From Betaproteobacteria bacterium (lineage in GTDB: Bacteria > Pseudomonadota > Gammaproteobacteria > Burkholderiales > SG8-39), in contig SCTY01000003.1 in NCBI GenBank assembly GCA_004297625.1, forward strand, positions 186,001 to 250,000: DNA of 64,000 bases. Direction: 5' to 3'. The position numbers and the translations under genes were made by a program. Positions 7,186-15,573 of this stretch are shown piece after piece; position 1 is the first letter of the stretch; the number at the start of each line of letters is the position of its first letter. The notes under the pieces were generated by a model that was given only the letters and a program-made list of their open reading frames with translations, was not told the origin of the DNA and did no database searches.

Positions 7186-9151
7186 GTTGGCCTCGCACTT
7201 CAAGCGGTTGCATGACTGCCTGCTCCTCGCGCTGGCTGCGAACCGCGAGACGGTACCTGCGGTCGCCGGCGGCAAGCAGGCCGCCGCACGCCATCAGCGC
7301 AATCCCAGCCCAGATCCAGTTGAGGAACGGCTTGTACTGCACGCGCACGAGCCAGGTGCCCGCGTCCAACGCGTCGCCGAGCGTGGCATAGAGATCGCGC
7401 GTAATTCCGGCGTCGATGGCGGCTTCGGTCATCGGTTTCTGCTGCGACAGATACGTGCGCTTCGAGGGATACAAAGTCGCGACGCGCTTGCCGGATCGCG
7501 TGACTTCAATAGTGGCTTGCGCGGCCACGTAATTCGCACCCTGGACCTGCGTCACTCCATCGAATCGATAGACGTAGCCGCTCAGTTCCACCGTGTCGCC
7601 CGCTTCCATGCGGACTTCTTTCTGCGTCTCGTAGCCCCTCACCACCGTTATGCCGAGGATCAGCACGGCCATCCCGACGTGCGCGAGCACCATGCCGTAG
7701 AAGGCGCTGGGCGCGGGGGAACGTATCCTGTCCCAGACGCTCACCGCGGTGGTCGCGACAATCCACGCCGCGAGCGCCATTCCGAAGGCAACGAGCGGGC
7801 TCCAGTCGCCAAACGCGAACGGCAACGCGAGCCCGGCGGCCAGGCTCACCGCGAATGCCCAGCGCAGCCGCGAGGCGAGATCCGGCAGATGCGCCCTTTT
7901 CCAGCGCGCGATCGGACCGACGCCGATCAGGAACAGCACCGGCGCCATTACCGGCAGGAAAACGGTATCGAAATAAGGCGACCCTACGGAGACCCTCCCC
8001 AGGCCGAGCGCGTCGAGCGCCAGCGGATACATCGTGCCGAGCATCACCGTGCCGGTCGCCGCAGCGAGCAGCACGTTGTTCGTCAGCAACAGCGATTCGC
8101 GCGACAGCAGGGAGAAGGTTCCTCCTCGCACGCGGATACGCGGACTACGCCACGCATAAACGGCGAGAGAGCCGCCGACCACAGCGACCAGGAACGCCAG
8201 CATGAAGACGCCGCGCATCGGATCGGAGGCGAAAGCGTGCACCGAGGTCAGGACGCCCGAGCGCACGAGGAACGTACCGAGCAGCGAGAAAGCGAAGGTC
8301 GAGATCGCCAGCAGCACGGTCCAGCTGCGGAAGGTGCCGCGCTTCTCCGTGACCGCAAGCGAGTGAATCAACCCGGTTCCCAATAACCAGGGCATGAAGG
8401 AGCTGTTCTCCACCGGGTCCCAGAACCACCAGCCGCCCCAGCCGAGCTCGTAATACGCCCACCAGCTTCCGGCCGCATTGCCGAGCGTGAGAAACACCCA
8501 TGCGACCGTGGTCCACGGACGCGACCAGCGCGCCCACGCTGCGTCGAAGCGGCCGGAAATCAGCGCGGCAATCGAGAACGCGAACGCGACGGAGAACCCG
8601 ACGTATCCCATGTAGAGGAAAGGCGGGTGCAAGACCATGCCGATATCCTGCAGAAGCGGATTCAGGTCGCGCCCGTCGGCCGGAGCGGGGAGCAGCCGGT
8701 TGAACGGGTTGGAGGTGAAAATCATGAAGGCGAGAAATCCCGCGGCAACCAGTCCCATCACGCCGAGCACGCGCGCCACCATGTCTTCCGGCAGCCGGCG
8801 GCTGAAAAGCGTCACCGCCGCCGACCAGAGAGCGAAGATCAGCATCCACAGCAGCAGCGATCCCTCGTGCCCGCCCCATACGCCGGCGATGCGGTAGGCA
8901 AGCGGCAGACTGCGATTGGAATTGTTCGCGACGTAGGCGACCGAGAAATCGCTGATCACGAACGAGTACGTCAGTACGCCGAAGGCAATTGCGAGGCACA
9001 ACAACTGCGCGTGCGCCGCGGAGCGGCCGACGCTCATCCAGGCGGCGTTGCTCCGCGCTGCGCCGGCGAGCGGCATGATGCCCTGCACCAGCGCAAGGGC
9101 GAAAGCCAGCGCTAAGGCGAGCTGGCCGAACTCCGGAATCATGTTGGTCAT
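7178..9151 (-). CDS. ccmF: Haem lyase subunit CcmF
   Basis: A 657-residue polytopic inner membrane protein, the core of the haem lyase that attaches haem to apocytochrome c in the periplasm. The WWD-type haem-handling motif is present (GGWWFWDPVEN), followed by the conserved FMPWLLGTGLIHSL helix. About 14 hydrophobic segments are visible. The start at 9151 (MTNM) follows GAGGAAAC, a better ribosome site than exists for the longer frame to 9202. It is first in a ccmF-ccmH-ccmI unit. ccmA-E are not in the window, so the system is split or they lie elsewhere. Confidence 0.95.
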   Translation of the reverse strand: MTNMIPEFGQLALALAFALALVQGIMPLAGAARSNAAWMSVGRSAAHAQLLCLAIAFGVLTYSFVISDFSVAYVANNSNRSLPLAYRIAGVWGGHEGSLLLWMLIFALWSAAVTLFSRRLPEDMVARVLGVMGLVAAGFLAFMIFTSNPFNRLLPAPADGRDLNPLLQDIGMVLHPPFLYMGYVGFSVAFAFSIAALISGRFDAAWARWSRPWTTVAWVFLTLGNAAGSWWAYYELGWGGWWFWDPVENSSFMPWLLGTGLIHSLAVTEKRGTFRSWTVLLAISTFAFSLLGTFLVRSGVLTSVHAFASDPMRGVFMLAFLVAVVGGSLAVYAWRSPRIRVRGGTFSLLSRESLLLTNNVLLAAATGTVMLGTMYPLALDALGLGRVSVGSPYFDTVFLPVMAPVLFLIGVGPIARWKRAHLPDLASRLRWAFAVSLAAGLALPFAFGDWSPLVAFGMALAAWIVATTAVSVWDRIRSPAPSAFYGMVLAHVGMAVLILGITVVRGYETQKEVRMEAGDTVELSGYVYRFDGVTQVQGANYVAAQATIEVTRSGKRVATLYPSKRTYLSQQKPMTEAAIDAGITRDLYATLGDALDAGTWLVRVQYKPFLNWIWAGIALMACGGLLAAGDRRYRLAVRSQREEQAVMQPLEVRGQHG

Positions 9152-9191
9152 TGTTTCCTCATCGAAGCGAGTCGAAACGCGTGCGACATCA

Positions 9192-9211
9192 GGCCGGCGC
9201 AAGCGCCGGCC
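9192..9211. repeat. GC-rich inverted repeat between ccmF and the upstream small gene
   Basis: GGCCGGC and GCCGGCC form a perfect 7-bp stem, extendable to 9 bp with a 2-nt centre. It lies 22 bp downstream of the stop of the small gene at 9234-9560 and 40 bp before the ccmF start. On the minus strand no U-run follows, so it is at best a weak terminator; on the plus strand CTTTGTT follows but no gene is read in that direction. Confidence 0.45.
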
Positions 9212-9233
9212 GCTTTGTTACGACGAGGAAGGC

Positions 9234-9560
9234 TCAGCGCAGGATGCGCGCGGAGCGGGCGTAGTAACTGCGGGAAGGAGGTGCGGCGGCGTCTGGCGCC
9301 GCGACGCGGGACAAGAAAGCGAATGCCGGCACGACAAGCAGCGTGCCGACCGGCGCCGCATCGAGCGCAACGGCCTTTGCCGCGCTCGCTACGGCGGAAA
9401 CACTTTCATGCGAGTCATGATGCATGGATGCCATCGGTGCAGCCTGCGATGGCGTCGAATGGAGCGTGAGGACATCGCAGACGGGCCGCAGCAGCAGCAC
9501 CGACAAGGCGGCTAGCGCGGCAATGGCGACGTAGCGCCGGAGGGAGATCGATAACCTCAT
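9234..9560 (-). CDS. Small exported or membrane protein, unknown
   Basis: A 108-residue protein. An N-terminal helix (about 10-28) ends at LRPVCD, then comes a short Met/His segment (MASMHHDSHES), and a second hydrophobic stretch at about 70-88. The middle could bind a metal, and the protein resembles in outline the His/Cys-rich protein at 4622-4957, though sequence likeness is slight. The ATG at 9560 has a modest GAGACTCC site. It stands alone between ccmF and the FAD oxidoreductase operon. No family assignment. Confidence 0.55.
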   Translation of the reverse strand: MRLSISLRRYVAIAALAALSVLLLRPVCDVLTLHSTPSQAAPMASMHHDSHESVSAVASAAKAVALDAAPVGTLLVVPAFAFLSRVAAPDAAAPPSRSYYARSARILR

Positions 9561-9614
9561 CGGAGTCTCGTCGGCCGAGTATGACCGGGGAGGCTGCCGA
9601 CGGCTTGATTTACA

Positions 9615-11003
9615 TCAACCGGCCCTTCGCGCCGGCGATCGCAGGATTTCGCGCGCACAGTTGCGGCCCGAAGCGCCGGCGACACCGCCGCCCGGATGCG
9701 TTCCAGGCCCGCATAACCACAGGCCCTCTATGGGGGTTCGATAGCTCGCCAGCTCGGGGAGCGGGCGCATCCATAGCGCCTGATCGAGCGCAAGCTCCGC
9801 GTGGTACGCCTGCCCTTCGGGCCAGCCCGCGGCCAGCTCGAGGTCGGGCGGCGTTTGAACATCGACCCTGGCGTCGGCGATGCCGCCCACGTGCGGTGAG
9901 AGGAGGCGGCGAGTCAGCTCGCCCAGCTCGCTTCGGCGGTCCGAATCCCAGGCGCCATCGGCGCGGCGGTAGGGAGCGTACTGGAAGTGCGCTTCAACGG
10001 CGTTCTCCCTTGAGATCACCTCGATATACGGCTCTACCGACACGCGGCCGTACTTGGATGCGTCATAGGCGCGCTCCAGATAGTCGAGCGACGGCGCGAT
10101 GACGACGCGGGCGCACGGCGCGACCTTGAACGACACGCGCGCCACCACGCCGCGACGGCGCACATGGCCGAGCGCGCGAGCAAATTCCGGCTCGAGCCAT
10201 CCCGGCTCGACGAGCTCGAGCAGCGTGCGGCGCGGGTCGGTGCCGCTCACGACAAGCGGCGCGGCGAGCTCCTCGCCGCTGGCGAGCGCCACGCCGCTCA
10301 CCCGGCCGTCGCGCACCACGATGCGGCGCGCCGCACCCGCGCGGATATCGATGCCGGGACGAGCGCGCAACGCTGCGCCGAGATTGGAGCGTGCGGGACG
10401 AAAAACGCCCTGCGGGCTGCCGACGTGGTGATGGAGCAGGCGGAATGCGGTGCCGGCCGAACGCGGTCCCTGCTGCAGGTGCACGATCCCCATTGCCGCG
10501 AGCGCGCCCTTGAGCGCATCGCACTCGAACCAGTCGTCGAGAAGCTCCGCGACCGACATCGGCAGCAAGCGCATCAGGTCTTCCATCGCCTGCCGGCCAA
10601 GGCGGCGCACCCGGAATGCAAGCTGCACGTTCAATGGGTTCACCGGAGCGGCGCCGTAAAGCTGCTCGAAAAGCCGCGCGATCGCCGCCGTGCGCGCGCA
10701 AAACTGCGGCCAGCTCGCCGCGTCGCGTGGGCTCAGCCGGCGAAGCGCTTCTACCGTGCGCCCCATATCGTGCCAAAGCTCGAGCGTTCCGCCTTGCGGC
10801 AGCGGGACGACGGCCCAGGGATCGTGCGTCTTGATATGCAACTCCAGCCCGAGCTCGCGGGCGATCTGCGGGGGAACCCAGCCTCCGTCGTCCTCCGTGT
10901 TTTTTTCCTCAATGAATATTACGTCGCGCCCCGCACGCTTAAGAAGATGCGCGGCGACGAGCGCGTCGACACCCGCGCCGATGACGATCGCCCGATCGCT
11001 CAC
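9615..11003 (-). CDS. PYROXD2/CrtI-like FAD-dependent oxidoreductase, second (shorter) copy
   Basis: A 462-residue flavoprotein of the phytoene-desaturase/PYROXD2 group. The GTG at 11003 overlaps the previous stop (GTGA), which fixes the start; the open frame continues far upstream but only as a shadow of the neighbour. The Rossmann motif reads GAGVDA (residues 9-14) and the acidic strand end is IEE. The segment after it is shortened and lacks the FPGFRFS region present in the first copy. The C-terminal flavin-contact motif GTHPGGGV is intact, followed by GASGRN. Overall it is a paralogue of the upstream gene with a changed N-terminal half, perhaps acting as a heterodimer partner (inference). 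Substrate unknown. Confidence 0.8.
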   Translation of the reverse strand: MSDRAIVIGAGVDALVAAHLLKRAGRDVIFIEEKNTEDDGGWVPPQIARELGLELHIKTHDPWAVVPLPQGGTLELWHDMGRTVEALRRLSPRDAASWPQFCARTAAIARLFEQLYGAAPVNPLNVQLAFRVRRLGRQAMEDLMRLLPMSVAELLDDWFECDALKGALAAMGIVHLQQGPRSAGTAFRLLHHHVGSPQGVFRPARSNLGAALRARPGIDIRAGAARRIVVRDGRVSGVALASGEELAAPLVVSGTDPRRTLLELVEPGWLEPEFARALGHVRRRGVVARVSFKVAPCARVVIAPSLDYLERAYDASKYGRVSVEPYIEVISRENAVEAHFQYAPYRRADGAWDSDRRSELGELTRRLLSPHVGGIADARVDVQTPPDLELAAGWPEGQAYHAELALDQALWMRPLPELASYRTPIEGLWLCGPGTHPGGGVAGASGRNCAREILRSPARRAG

Positions 11004-12577
11004 CGGCGCTCCCGGAGCAGCTCGAAAGCCGCATTGCGGCCCGAGGCCCCCATCACGCCGCCGCCGGGATGCGTCCCGGCGCCGCACTGCCACAGCCCTT
11101 CGATCGGCGTGCGGTAGCGGGCCCAGGCCGGCGCCGGCCGCAGAAAGAACATCTGCTGCAGCGACAGCTCGCCCTGGAAGATGTTGCCCTCGGAGAGGCC
11201 GACGACGCGCTCGATATCGGCCGGGGTGATCACCTGCCGGTGCAGAATCGCCGATTTCAGGTTCGGCGCGTATTCGGAAAGCGCGTCGACGACCGCATCG
11301 CCGAGCGCCTCGCGCCGCTCGTCGGTCCAGCCGCCGCGCTGCTGATAGGGCGCGTACTGCACGAAGATCGACATCACGTGCTTCCCCGGCGGCGCCATGG
11401 CCGGATCGAGCATCGAGGGAATGACGATGTCCATGTAAGGCCGGCGCGAGAACTCGCCGTACTTCCCTTCGTCGTAGGCGCGCTCCAAGTACGCGACGCT
11501 GGGGCTGACCGAGACCGCACCGCGCAGGTGCGCTCCTCTGCCGGGCAGGCAGGTGAAGTTCGGCAATTCGCCGAGCGCCAGATTGACCTTCGCCGACGCG
11601 CCGCGGAACTTGAAGCGGCGGATCGATTGCACGAAGGCTTCCGGAAGATGTTTCTCGCCGACCAATCCGAGAAAAGTCCTGCGCGGATCGGCGCCCGAGA
11701 CCACCCCGTTGGCGCTTATTTCCTCGCCGCCCTCCAGCACCACCCCGCGCGCTTTGCCGTCCTGCACTACTACATTCATCACAGGGCAAGAAGCTCGAAT
11801 CTCCGCACCAAACGACGTTGCCGCGGCGGCAATCGCTGCACTGACCGAACCGTTGCCGCCCTTCGCGAAACCCCACGCGCGGAACACGCCGTCGAGCTCG
11901 CCCATGTAGTGGTGCAGCAGCACATATGCGGTTCCGGGCGAGCGCGGCCCGAGCAGCGTGCCGATGATCCCGCTCGCCGCTTTGGTCGCCTTGAGCGCCT
12001 CGGTCTCGAACCATTCGTCGAGGTAATCGGCCGAGCTCATGGTGAGCAGCTTCCAGAGCGCGTTGAAGCGCTTCTCGCCGATATGTTCGAAGTACCGTCC
12101 GAGGCGCACGAGCTCGAGCAGCTCGCGCGGCCTGAGCGATGCCGGATCCGGCGGCGCCATGCGCAGGATGGGCTGGATGACGCGCGCCATCTGGTGCAGC
12201 AGCAACCCGAACTCGTCGTAGGCCTCGGCGTCGCGCAGCGAATGGCGCGCCAGCTCGCGGCGGTTCCGGTCGTGGTCGTTCCACTGCGCGAGGTAATCGC
12301 CGTTGGGAAGCGGGGTGAGCGTGCTCTCGAGCGGCAGGATATGAAGGCCGTGACGCGGCAGATCGAGCTCGCGGATGATCTCCGGGCGCAGCAGGCTCAC
12401 GACGTACGAGAACACCGAGAAGCGGAAGCCGGGAAAGACTTCCTCGCTCACCGCCGCGCCGCCCACCCGCTCGCGCCGCTCGAGCACCAGCACGCGCTTT
12501 CCGGCGCGCGCAAGGTACGCGGCGCATACCAGGCCGTTGTGGCCGCCGCCGATCACGATGACGTCGTAGCGCTTCAC
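11000..12577 (-). CDS. PYROXD2-like FAD-dependent oxidoreductase, first copy
   Basis: A 525-residue flavoprotein. The start GTG at 12577 overlaps the stop of the GcvT-like gene (GTGA). The N-terminus has a full dinucleotide motif (GGGHNG, residues 10-15), Glu33 for the FAD ribose and RVGGAA, then FPGFRFS and SLLRPEI, the pattern of the PYROXD2 branch of the CrtI/amine-oxidase superfamily. The C-terminus has GAGTHPGGGVMGASGRN. Members of this branch have poorly defined substrates. Neighbours: GcvT-like protein upstream, shorter paralogue downstream, both with 4-bp overlaps, so the three products are made together. No carotenoid genes (crtB, crtE) are present, so a carotenoid role is unlikely. 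Confidence 0.85.
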   Translation of the reverse strand: MKRYDVIVIGGGHNGLVCAAYLARAGKRVLVLERRERVGGAAVSEEVFPGFRFSVFSYVVSLLRPEIIRELDLPRHGLHILPLESTLTPLPNGDYLAQWNDHDRNRRELARHSLRDAEAYDEFGLLLHQMARVIQPILRMAPPDPASLRPRELLELVRLGRYFEHIGEKRFNALWKLLTMSSADYLDEWFETEALKATKAASGIIGTLLGPRSPGTAYVLLHHYMGELDGVFRAWGFAKGGNGSVSAAIAAAATSFGAEIRASCPVMNVVVQDGKARGVVLEGGEEISANGVVSGADPRRTFLGLVGEKHLPEAFVQSIRRFKFRGASAKVNLALGELPNFTCLPGRGAHLRGAVSVSPSVAYLERAYDEGKYGEFSRRPYMDIVIPSMLDPAMAPPGKHVMSIFVQYAPYQQRGGWTDERREALGDAVVDALSEYAPNLKSAILHRQVITPADIERVVGLSEGNIFQGELSLQQMFFLRPAPAWARYRTPIEGLWQCGAGTHPGGGVMGASGRNAAFELLRERR

Positions 12578-13755
12578 GCGCGCTTCCGTTCGGGATCGAA
12601 GAAAGGTTTCCTCACTACCCTCGCCGCGGCGCGCCGGCGCCGGTGTTCCACCGTTATCTCCATGTCGAGCGGCGTGCCCGGCCTGGCCCAGGGCGCGCGC
12701 AGGTGCGCGAGCGCGATGTAGCGCTTCAAAAGCGGCGACCATCCGCCGCTCGTGGCGTAGCCCTTTTGCTCCGCCCCGGAATAGATCGGCACGCTCATGC
12801 GCCACGCCTGCTGCGGCAGCTGGGTCGCGAGCCCCACCTCCGCGTAGAGGCGCTCGAGGTCTTCCCAGCCCACCTCGATGCCGACGAACTGCCATTGCGG
12901 GCCGCGTTCTTTTTCCGCCGCGAGCGCCCGCTTGCCGACGAACCGCTCCTTCTCGAGGTTCACCGTCCAGCCAAGATCCAGCTCATAGGGCGAAGAGGTC
13001 TGGCTCTCGATGAGCGCCTTGCGCGCGGGAACGTAGTCCACGTCGATCAGCATGAGGCCCGCCTCGATGCGCGCCACGTCGAGCGCCAGCATGCCTGCCG
13101 GTTGCAGCCCGTACGGCGTGCCGGCTTCGATGAGCCTGTCCCACAACGCAAGCGCCTCGCCCGCCGGCACCCAGATCTCGTAGCCGAGGTCGCCGGTGTA
13201 GCCGGTGCGGCTCACGCTCACCGGGATGCCGCGCAGCCGGGTTTCCGCGAGGCGAAAGTACTTGAGCGCCGGGAGGTCTCCCATCGCTTGCAGAATCGCG
13301 CGGGAGTTCGGCCCTTGCAGCGACAGTGCCGCCATCGATTCGGATGCGTCCTCGATGCTTACCTGCAAGCCGAGGGCGTTGGCCTCCAGCCAGCGCAGGT
13401 TGGGCTCGGCGGCCGTCATGCGGAACACCGTCTCGTCGAGCCGCGCCACCGTTCCGTCGTCGAGGACCTTGCCCGCGGCATCGCACCACGGCGTGTACAG
13501 CACCTGCCCGACCTGCGCGCGCATCACGTCTCGCGTGACCACGCGGTCGAGGAGGCGCGCGGCATCCCGGCCGCGGATCATGTATTTGTAAAGCGGGGAA
13601 ACGTCGAACAGCGCCGCCGCCGCGCGGATCGCGTGGTACTCGCGCTCGTGGGACAGCTCGTAGGAGCTCGCGACGAGGTAGCCGGCCCAGCGCCGCCACG
13701 CATGGCTGACGCAGAGCGCGACAGTGCGCTCGTGGAACGGCGTGGTTTTCAGCAC
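12574..13755 (-). CDS. GcvT-like aminomethyltransferase-family protein
   Basis: A 393-residue protein of the glycine-cleavage T-protein/DmdA fold, which uses tetrahydrofolate to accept a one-carbon group from an amine or methyl donor. Visible are the LFDVSPLYKYMIRG region, the CDAAGKVLDDGTV segment with the Asp pair 99-100 of the folate/catalytic site, LQGPNSR, RTGYTGDLGYEIWVP and a C-terminal barrel. It is not the true GcvT of a gcvTHP operon: no gcvH or gcvP is near. It begins 3 bp after glmS stops and overlaps the PYROXD2-like gene. The pairing of a T-fold protein with flavoproteins recalls sarcosine/dimethylglycine dehydrogenases, where both activities sit in one enzyme (inference). Confidence 0.82.
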   Translation of the reverse strand: MLKTTPFHERTVALCVSHAWRRWAGYLVASSYELSHEREYHAIRAAAALFDVSPLYKYMIRGRDAARLLDRVVTRDVMRAQVGQVLYTPWCDAAGKVLDDGTVARLDETVFRMTAAEPNLRWLEANALGLQVSIEDASESMAALSLQGPNSRAILQAMGDLPALKYFRLAETRLRGIPVSVSRTGYTGDLGYEIWVPAGEALALWDRLIEAGTPYGLQPAGMLALDVARIEAGLMLIDVDYVPARKALIESQTSSPYELDLGWTVNLEKERFVGKRALAAEKERGPQWQFVGIEVGWEDLERLYAEVGLATQLPQQAWRMSVPIYSGAEQKGYATSGGWSPLLKRYIALAHLRAPWARPGTPLDMEITVEHRRRRAAARVVRKPFFDPERKRA

Positions 13756-13758
13756 CGG

Positions 13759-15570
13759 CTATTCGACGGTTACCGACTTCGCGAGGTTCCTTGGCTTGTC
13801 CACATCGGTTCCGCGCACGAGCGCCGCATGGTAAGCGAGCAATTGCAGCGGCACGACGTGCAAAATCGGCGAAAGGGGGCCGTAGTGCTCCGGCATGCGG
13901 ATCACGTTCACTCCCGGCGAAGAGGGGATGCGCGTGTCGGCATCGGCGAAGACGTAGAGCTCGCCGCCCCGCGCGCGCACCTCCTGCATGTTCGACTTGA
14001 GCTTCTCGAGCAGCGCGTCGTTCGGCGCCACCGTGACCACCGGCATTTCAGCCGTGACCAGCGCGAGCGGGCCGTGCTTGAGCTCGCCCGCGGGATACGC
14101 CTCGGCGTGGATATAGGAGATTTCCTTGAGCTTGAGGGCGCCTTCCAGGGCGATCGGGTAGTGCAAGCCGCGCCCCAGGAACAAGGCGTGTTCCTTGTTC
14201 GCGAAGCGCTCCGCCCAGGCGATGATGTGCGGCTCCAGCGCGAGCGCCGCGCCGAGCGCGGTCGGCAGATGGCGCAGCGACTTGAGGTGCGCCGCCTCGT
14301 CCTGCGGCGTCAGCCGCCCGCGCAGCTTCGCGAGCGTAAGCGTAAGCAGGAAAAGCGCCGCAAGCTGCGTGGTGAACGCCTTGGTGGACGCGACGCCGAT
14401 CTCGACGCCGGCGCGCGTGAGGAACTGGAGCTGCGTCATGCGCATCATGGCGCTGCTCGCGACGTTGCATACGGCGAGGGTGGTCCCCTGGCCAAGCGCC
14501 TGCGCGTGCTTCAGCGCCGATAGCGTATCGGCGGTTTCCCCCGACTGGGACACCCCCACGACCAGCGACTTCGGATCCGGAACGCTCGTGCGATAACGGT
14601 ACTCGCTCGCGATCTCGACATTGCACGGAACGCCGGCGATCGCCTCCAGCCAATAGCGCGCCACGAGCCCCGCGTGATAGCTCGTGCCGCACGCGAGGAC
14701 AAGCACCGAGCGCACGTCCCTCAGCGCCTGCGCCGCGCGCGCGCCGAAAAGCGCAGCCGTCACCTCGCGCACGCTCTCCACCGTGTTGGAAACGGCGTGC
14801 GGCTGCTCGAAGATCTCCTTCTGCATGAAATGCCGGTAAGGTCCGAGGTCGGCTTCCGTGCCGCTCGTCTGCACGGTACGCAGCTCGCGTGCCGCCTGGC
14901 AGCCGTCGCGGTCGAATACGCGCCAGCCGTCGCTGCCGATGGATACCACGTCGCCCTCTTCCAGGTAGGCGACGCGGTCCGTCGTGCCGGCGAGCGCGAG
15001 CGCGTCCGAAGCGAGGAAGAACTCGCCGTTGCCTTCGCCGACCACCAGCGGGCTGCCCGCGCGCGCGCCGACCACGGTGTGCGGATCATTCTTCGACACC
15101 ACCGCGATGGCGTAGGCGCCCTTCAGCTGCTTGACCGCTTCGCGCACCGCGGCGAGGAGCTCGCCGCGATAAACGCTGTGCACCAGGTGAGCGATGACCT
15201 CGGTATCGGTCTGGCTTTCGAAGCGGTAGCCCTTCGCTTGCAGCGCCGAGCGCAGCTCCTCGTGGTTTTCGATGATGCCGTTGTGAACCACTGCGATCTC
15301 GCCGCGTGACACGATCGGATGCGCGTTCTCGGTAGCCGGCGCGCCGTGCGTCGCCCAGCGGGTATGCGCGATGCCGGTAATCCCCCGGGTGTTTTTGACT
15401 TGAAGAGCAAGATCGCTTACACGCGACACCGTGCGCACGAGGTCGATGGCGCCGTCGCGCAGCACCGCGACGCCGCACGAGTCGTATCCCCGGTATTCGA
15501 GCCGGCGCAGCCCTTCGACGAGGACCGGGACGATGTCGCGGCGGGCCACCGCGCCGACGATGCCGCACAT
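13759..15570 (-). CDS. glmS: Glutamine-fructose-6-phosphate aminotransferase GlmS
   Basis: A 603-residue cytoplasmic enzyme making glucosamine-6-phosphate from fructose-6-phosphate and glutamine, the entry to UDP-GlcNAc, peptidoglycan and LPS. Cys2 is the N-terminal nucleophile (MCGIVGAV). The glutaminase domain covers about 1-235 (with TRWATHG and HNGIIEN), followed by two SIS sugar isomerase domains ([44 protein letters not shown] in parts). It ends in the conserved [12 protein letters not shown]. It lies 3 bp after glmU, the usual partner, and 3 bp before the GcvT-like gene. No glmS ribozyme is seen or expected in the 3-bp gap. Confidence 0.97.
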   Translation of the reverse strand: MCGIVGAVARRDIVPVLVEGLRRLEYRGYDSCGVAVLRDGAIDLVRTVSRVSDLALQVKNTRGITGIAHTRWATHGAPATENAHPIVSRGEIAVVHNGIIENHEELRSALQAKGYRFESQTDTEVIAHLVHSVYRGELLAAVREAVKQLKGAYAIAVVSKNDPHTVVGARAGSPLVVGEGNGEFFLASDALALAGTTDRVAYLEEGDVVSIGSDGWRVFDRDGCQAARELRTVQTSGTEADLGPYRHFMQKEIFEQPHAVSNTVESVREVTAALFGARAAQALRDVRSVLVLACGTSYHAGLVARYWLEAIAGVPCNVEIASEYRYRTSVPDPKSLVVGVSQSGETADTLSALKHAQALGQGTTLAVCNVASSAMMRMTQLQFLTRAGVEIGVASTKAFTTQLAALFLLTLTLAKLRGRLTPQDEAAHLKSLRHLPTALGAALALEPHIIAWAERFANKEHALFLGRGLHYPIALEGALKLKEISYIHAEAYPAGELKHGPLALVTAEMPVVTVAPNDALLEKLKSNMQEVRARGGELYVFADADTRIPSSPGVNVIRMPEHYGPLSPILHVVPLQLLAYHAALVRGTDVDKPRNLAKSVTVE

Positions 15571-15573
15571 GGC

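Noticed and set aside
9615..12527. A single open frame of about 970 codons across both flavoprotein genes
   Set aside because: Only the part from 11003 on is family-like; the upstream part is Arg/Ala-rich noise antisense to nothing but out of frame with the first flavoprotein, and the GTGA junction explains the true start.
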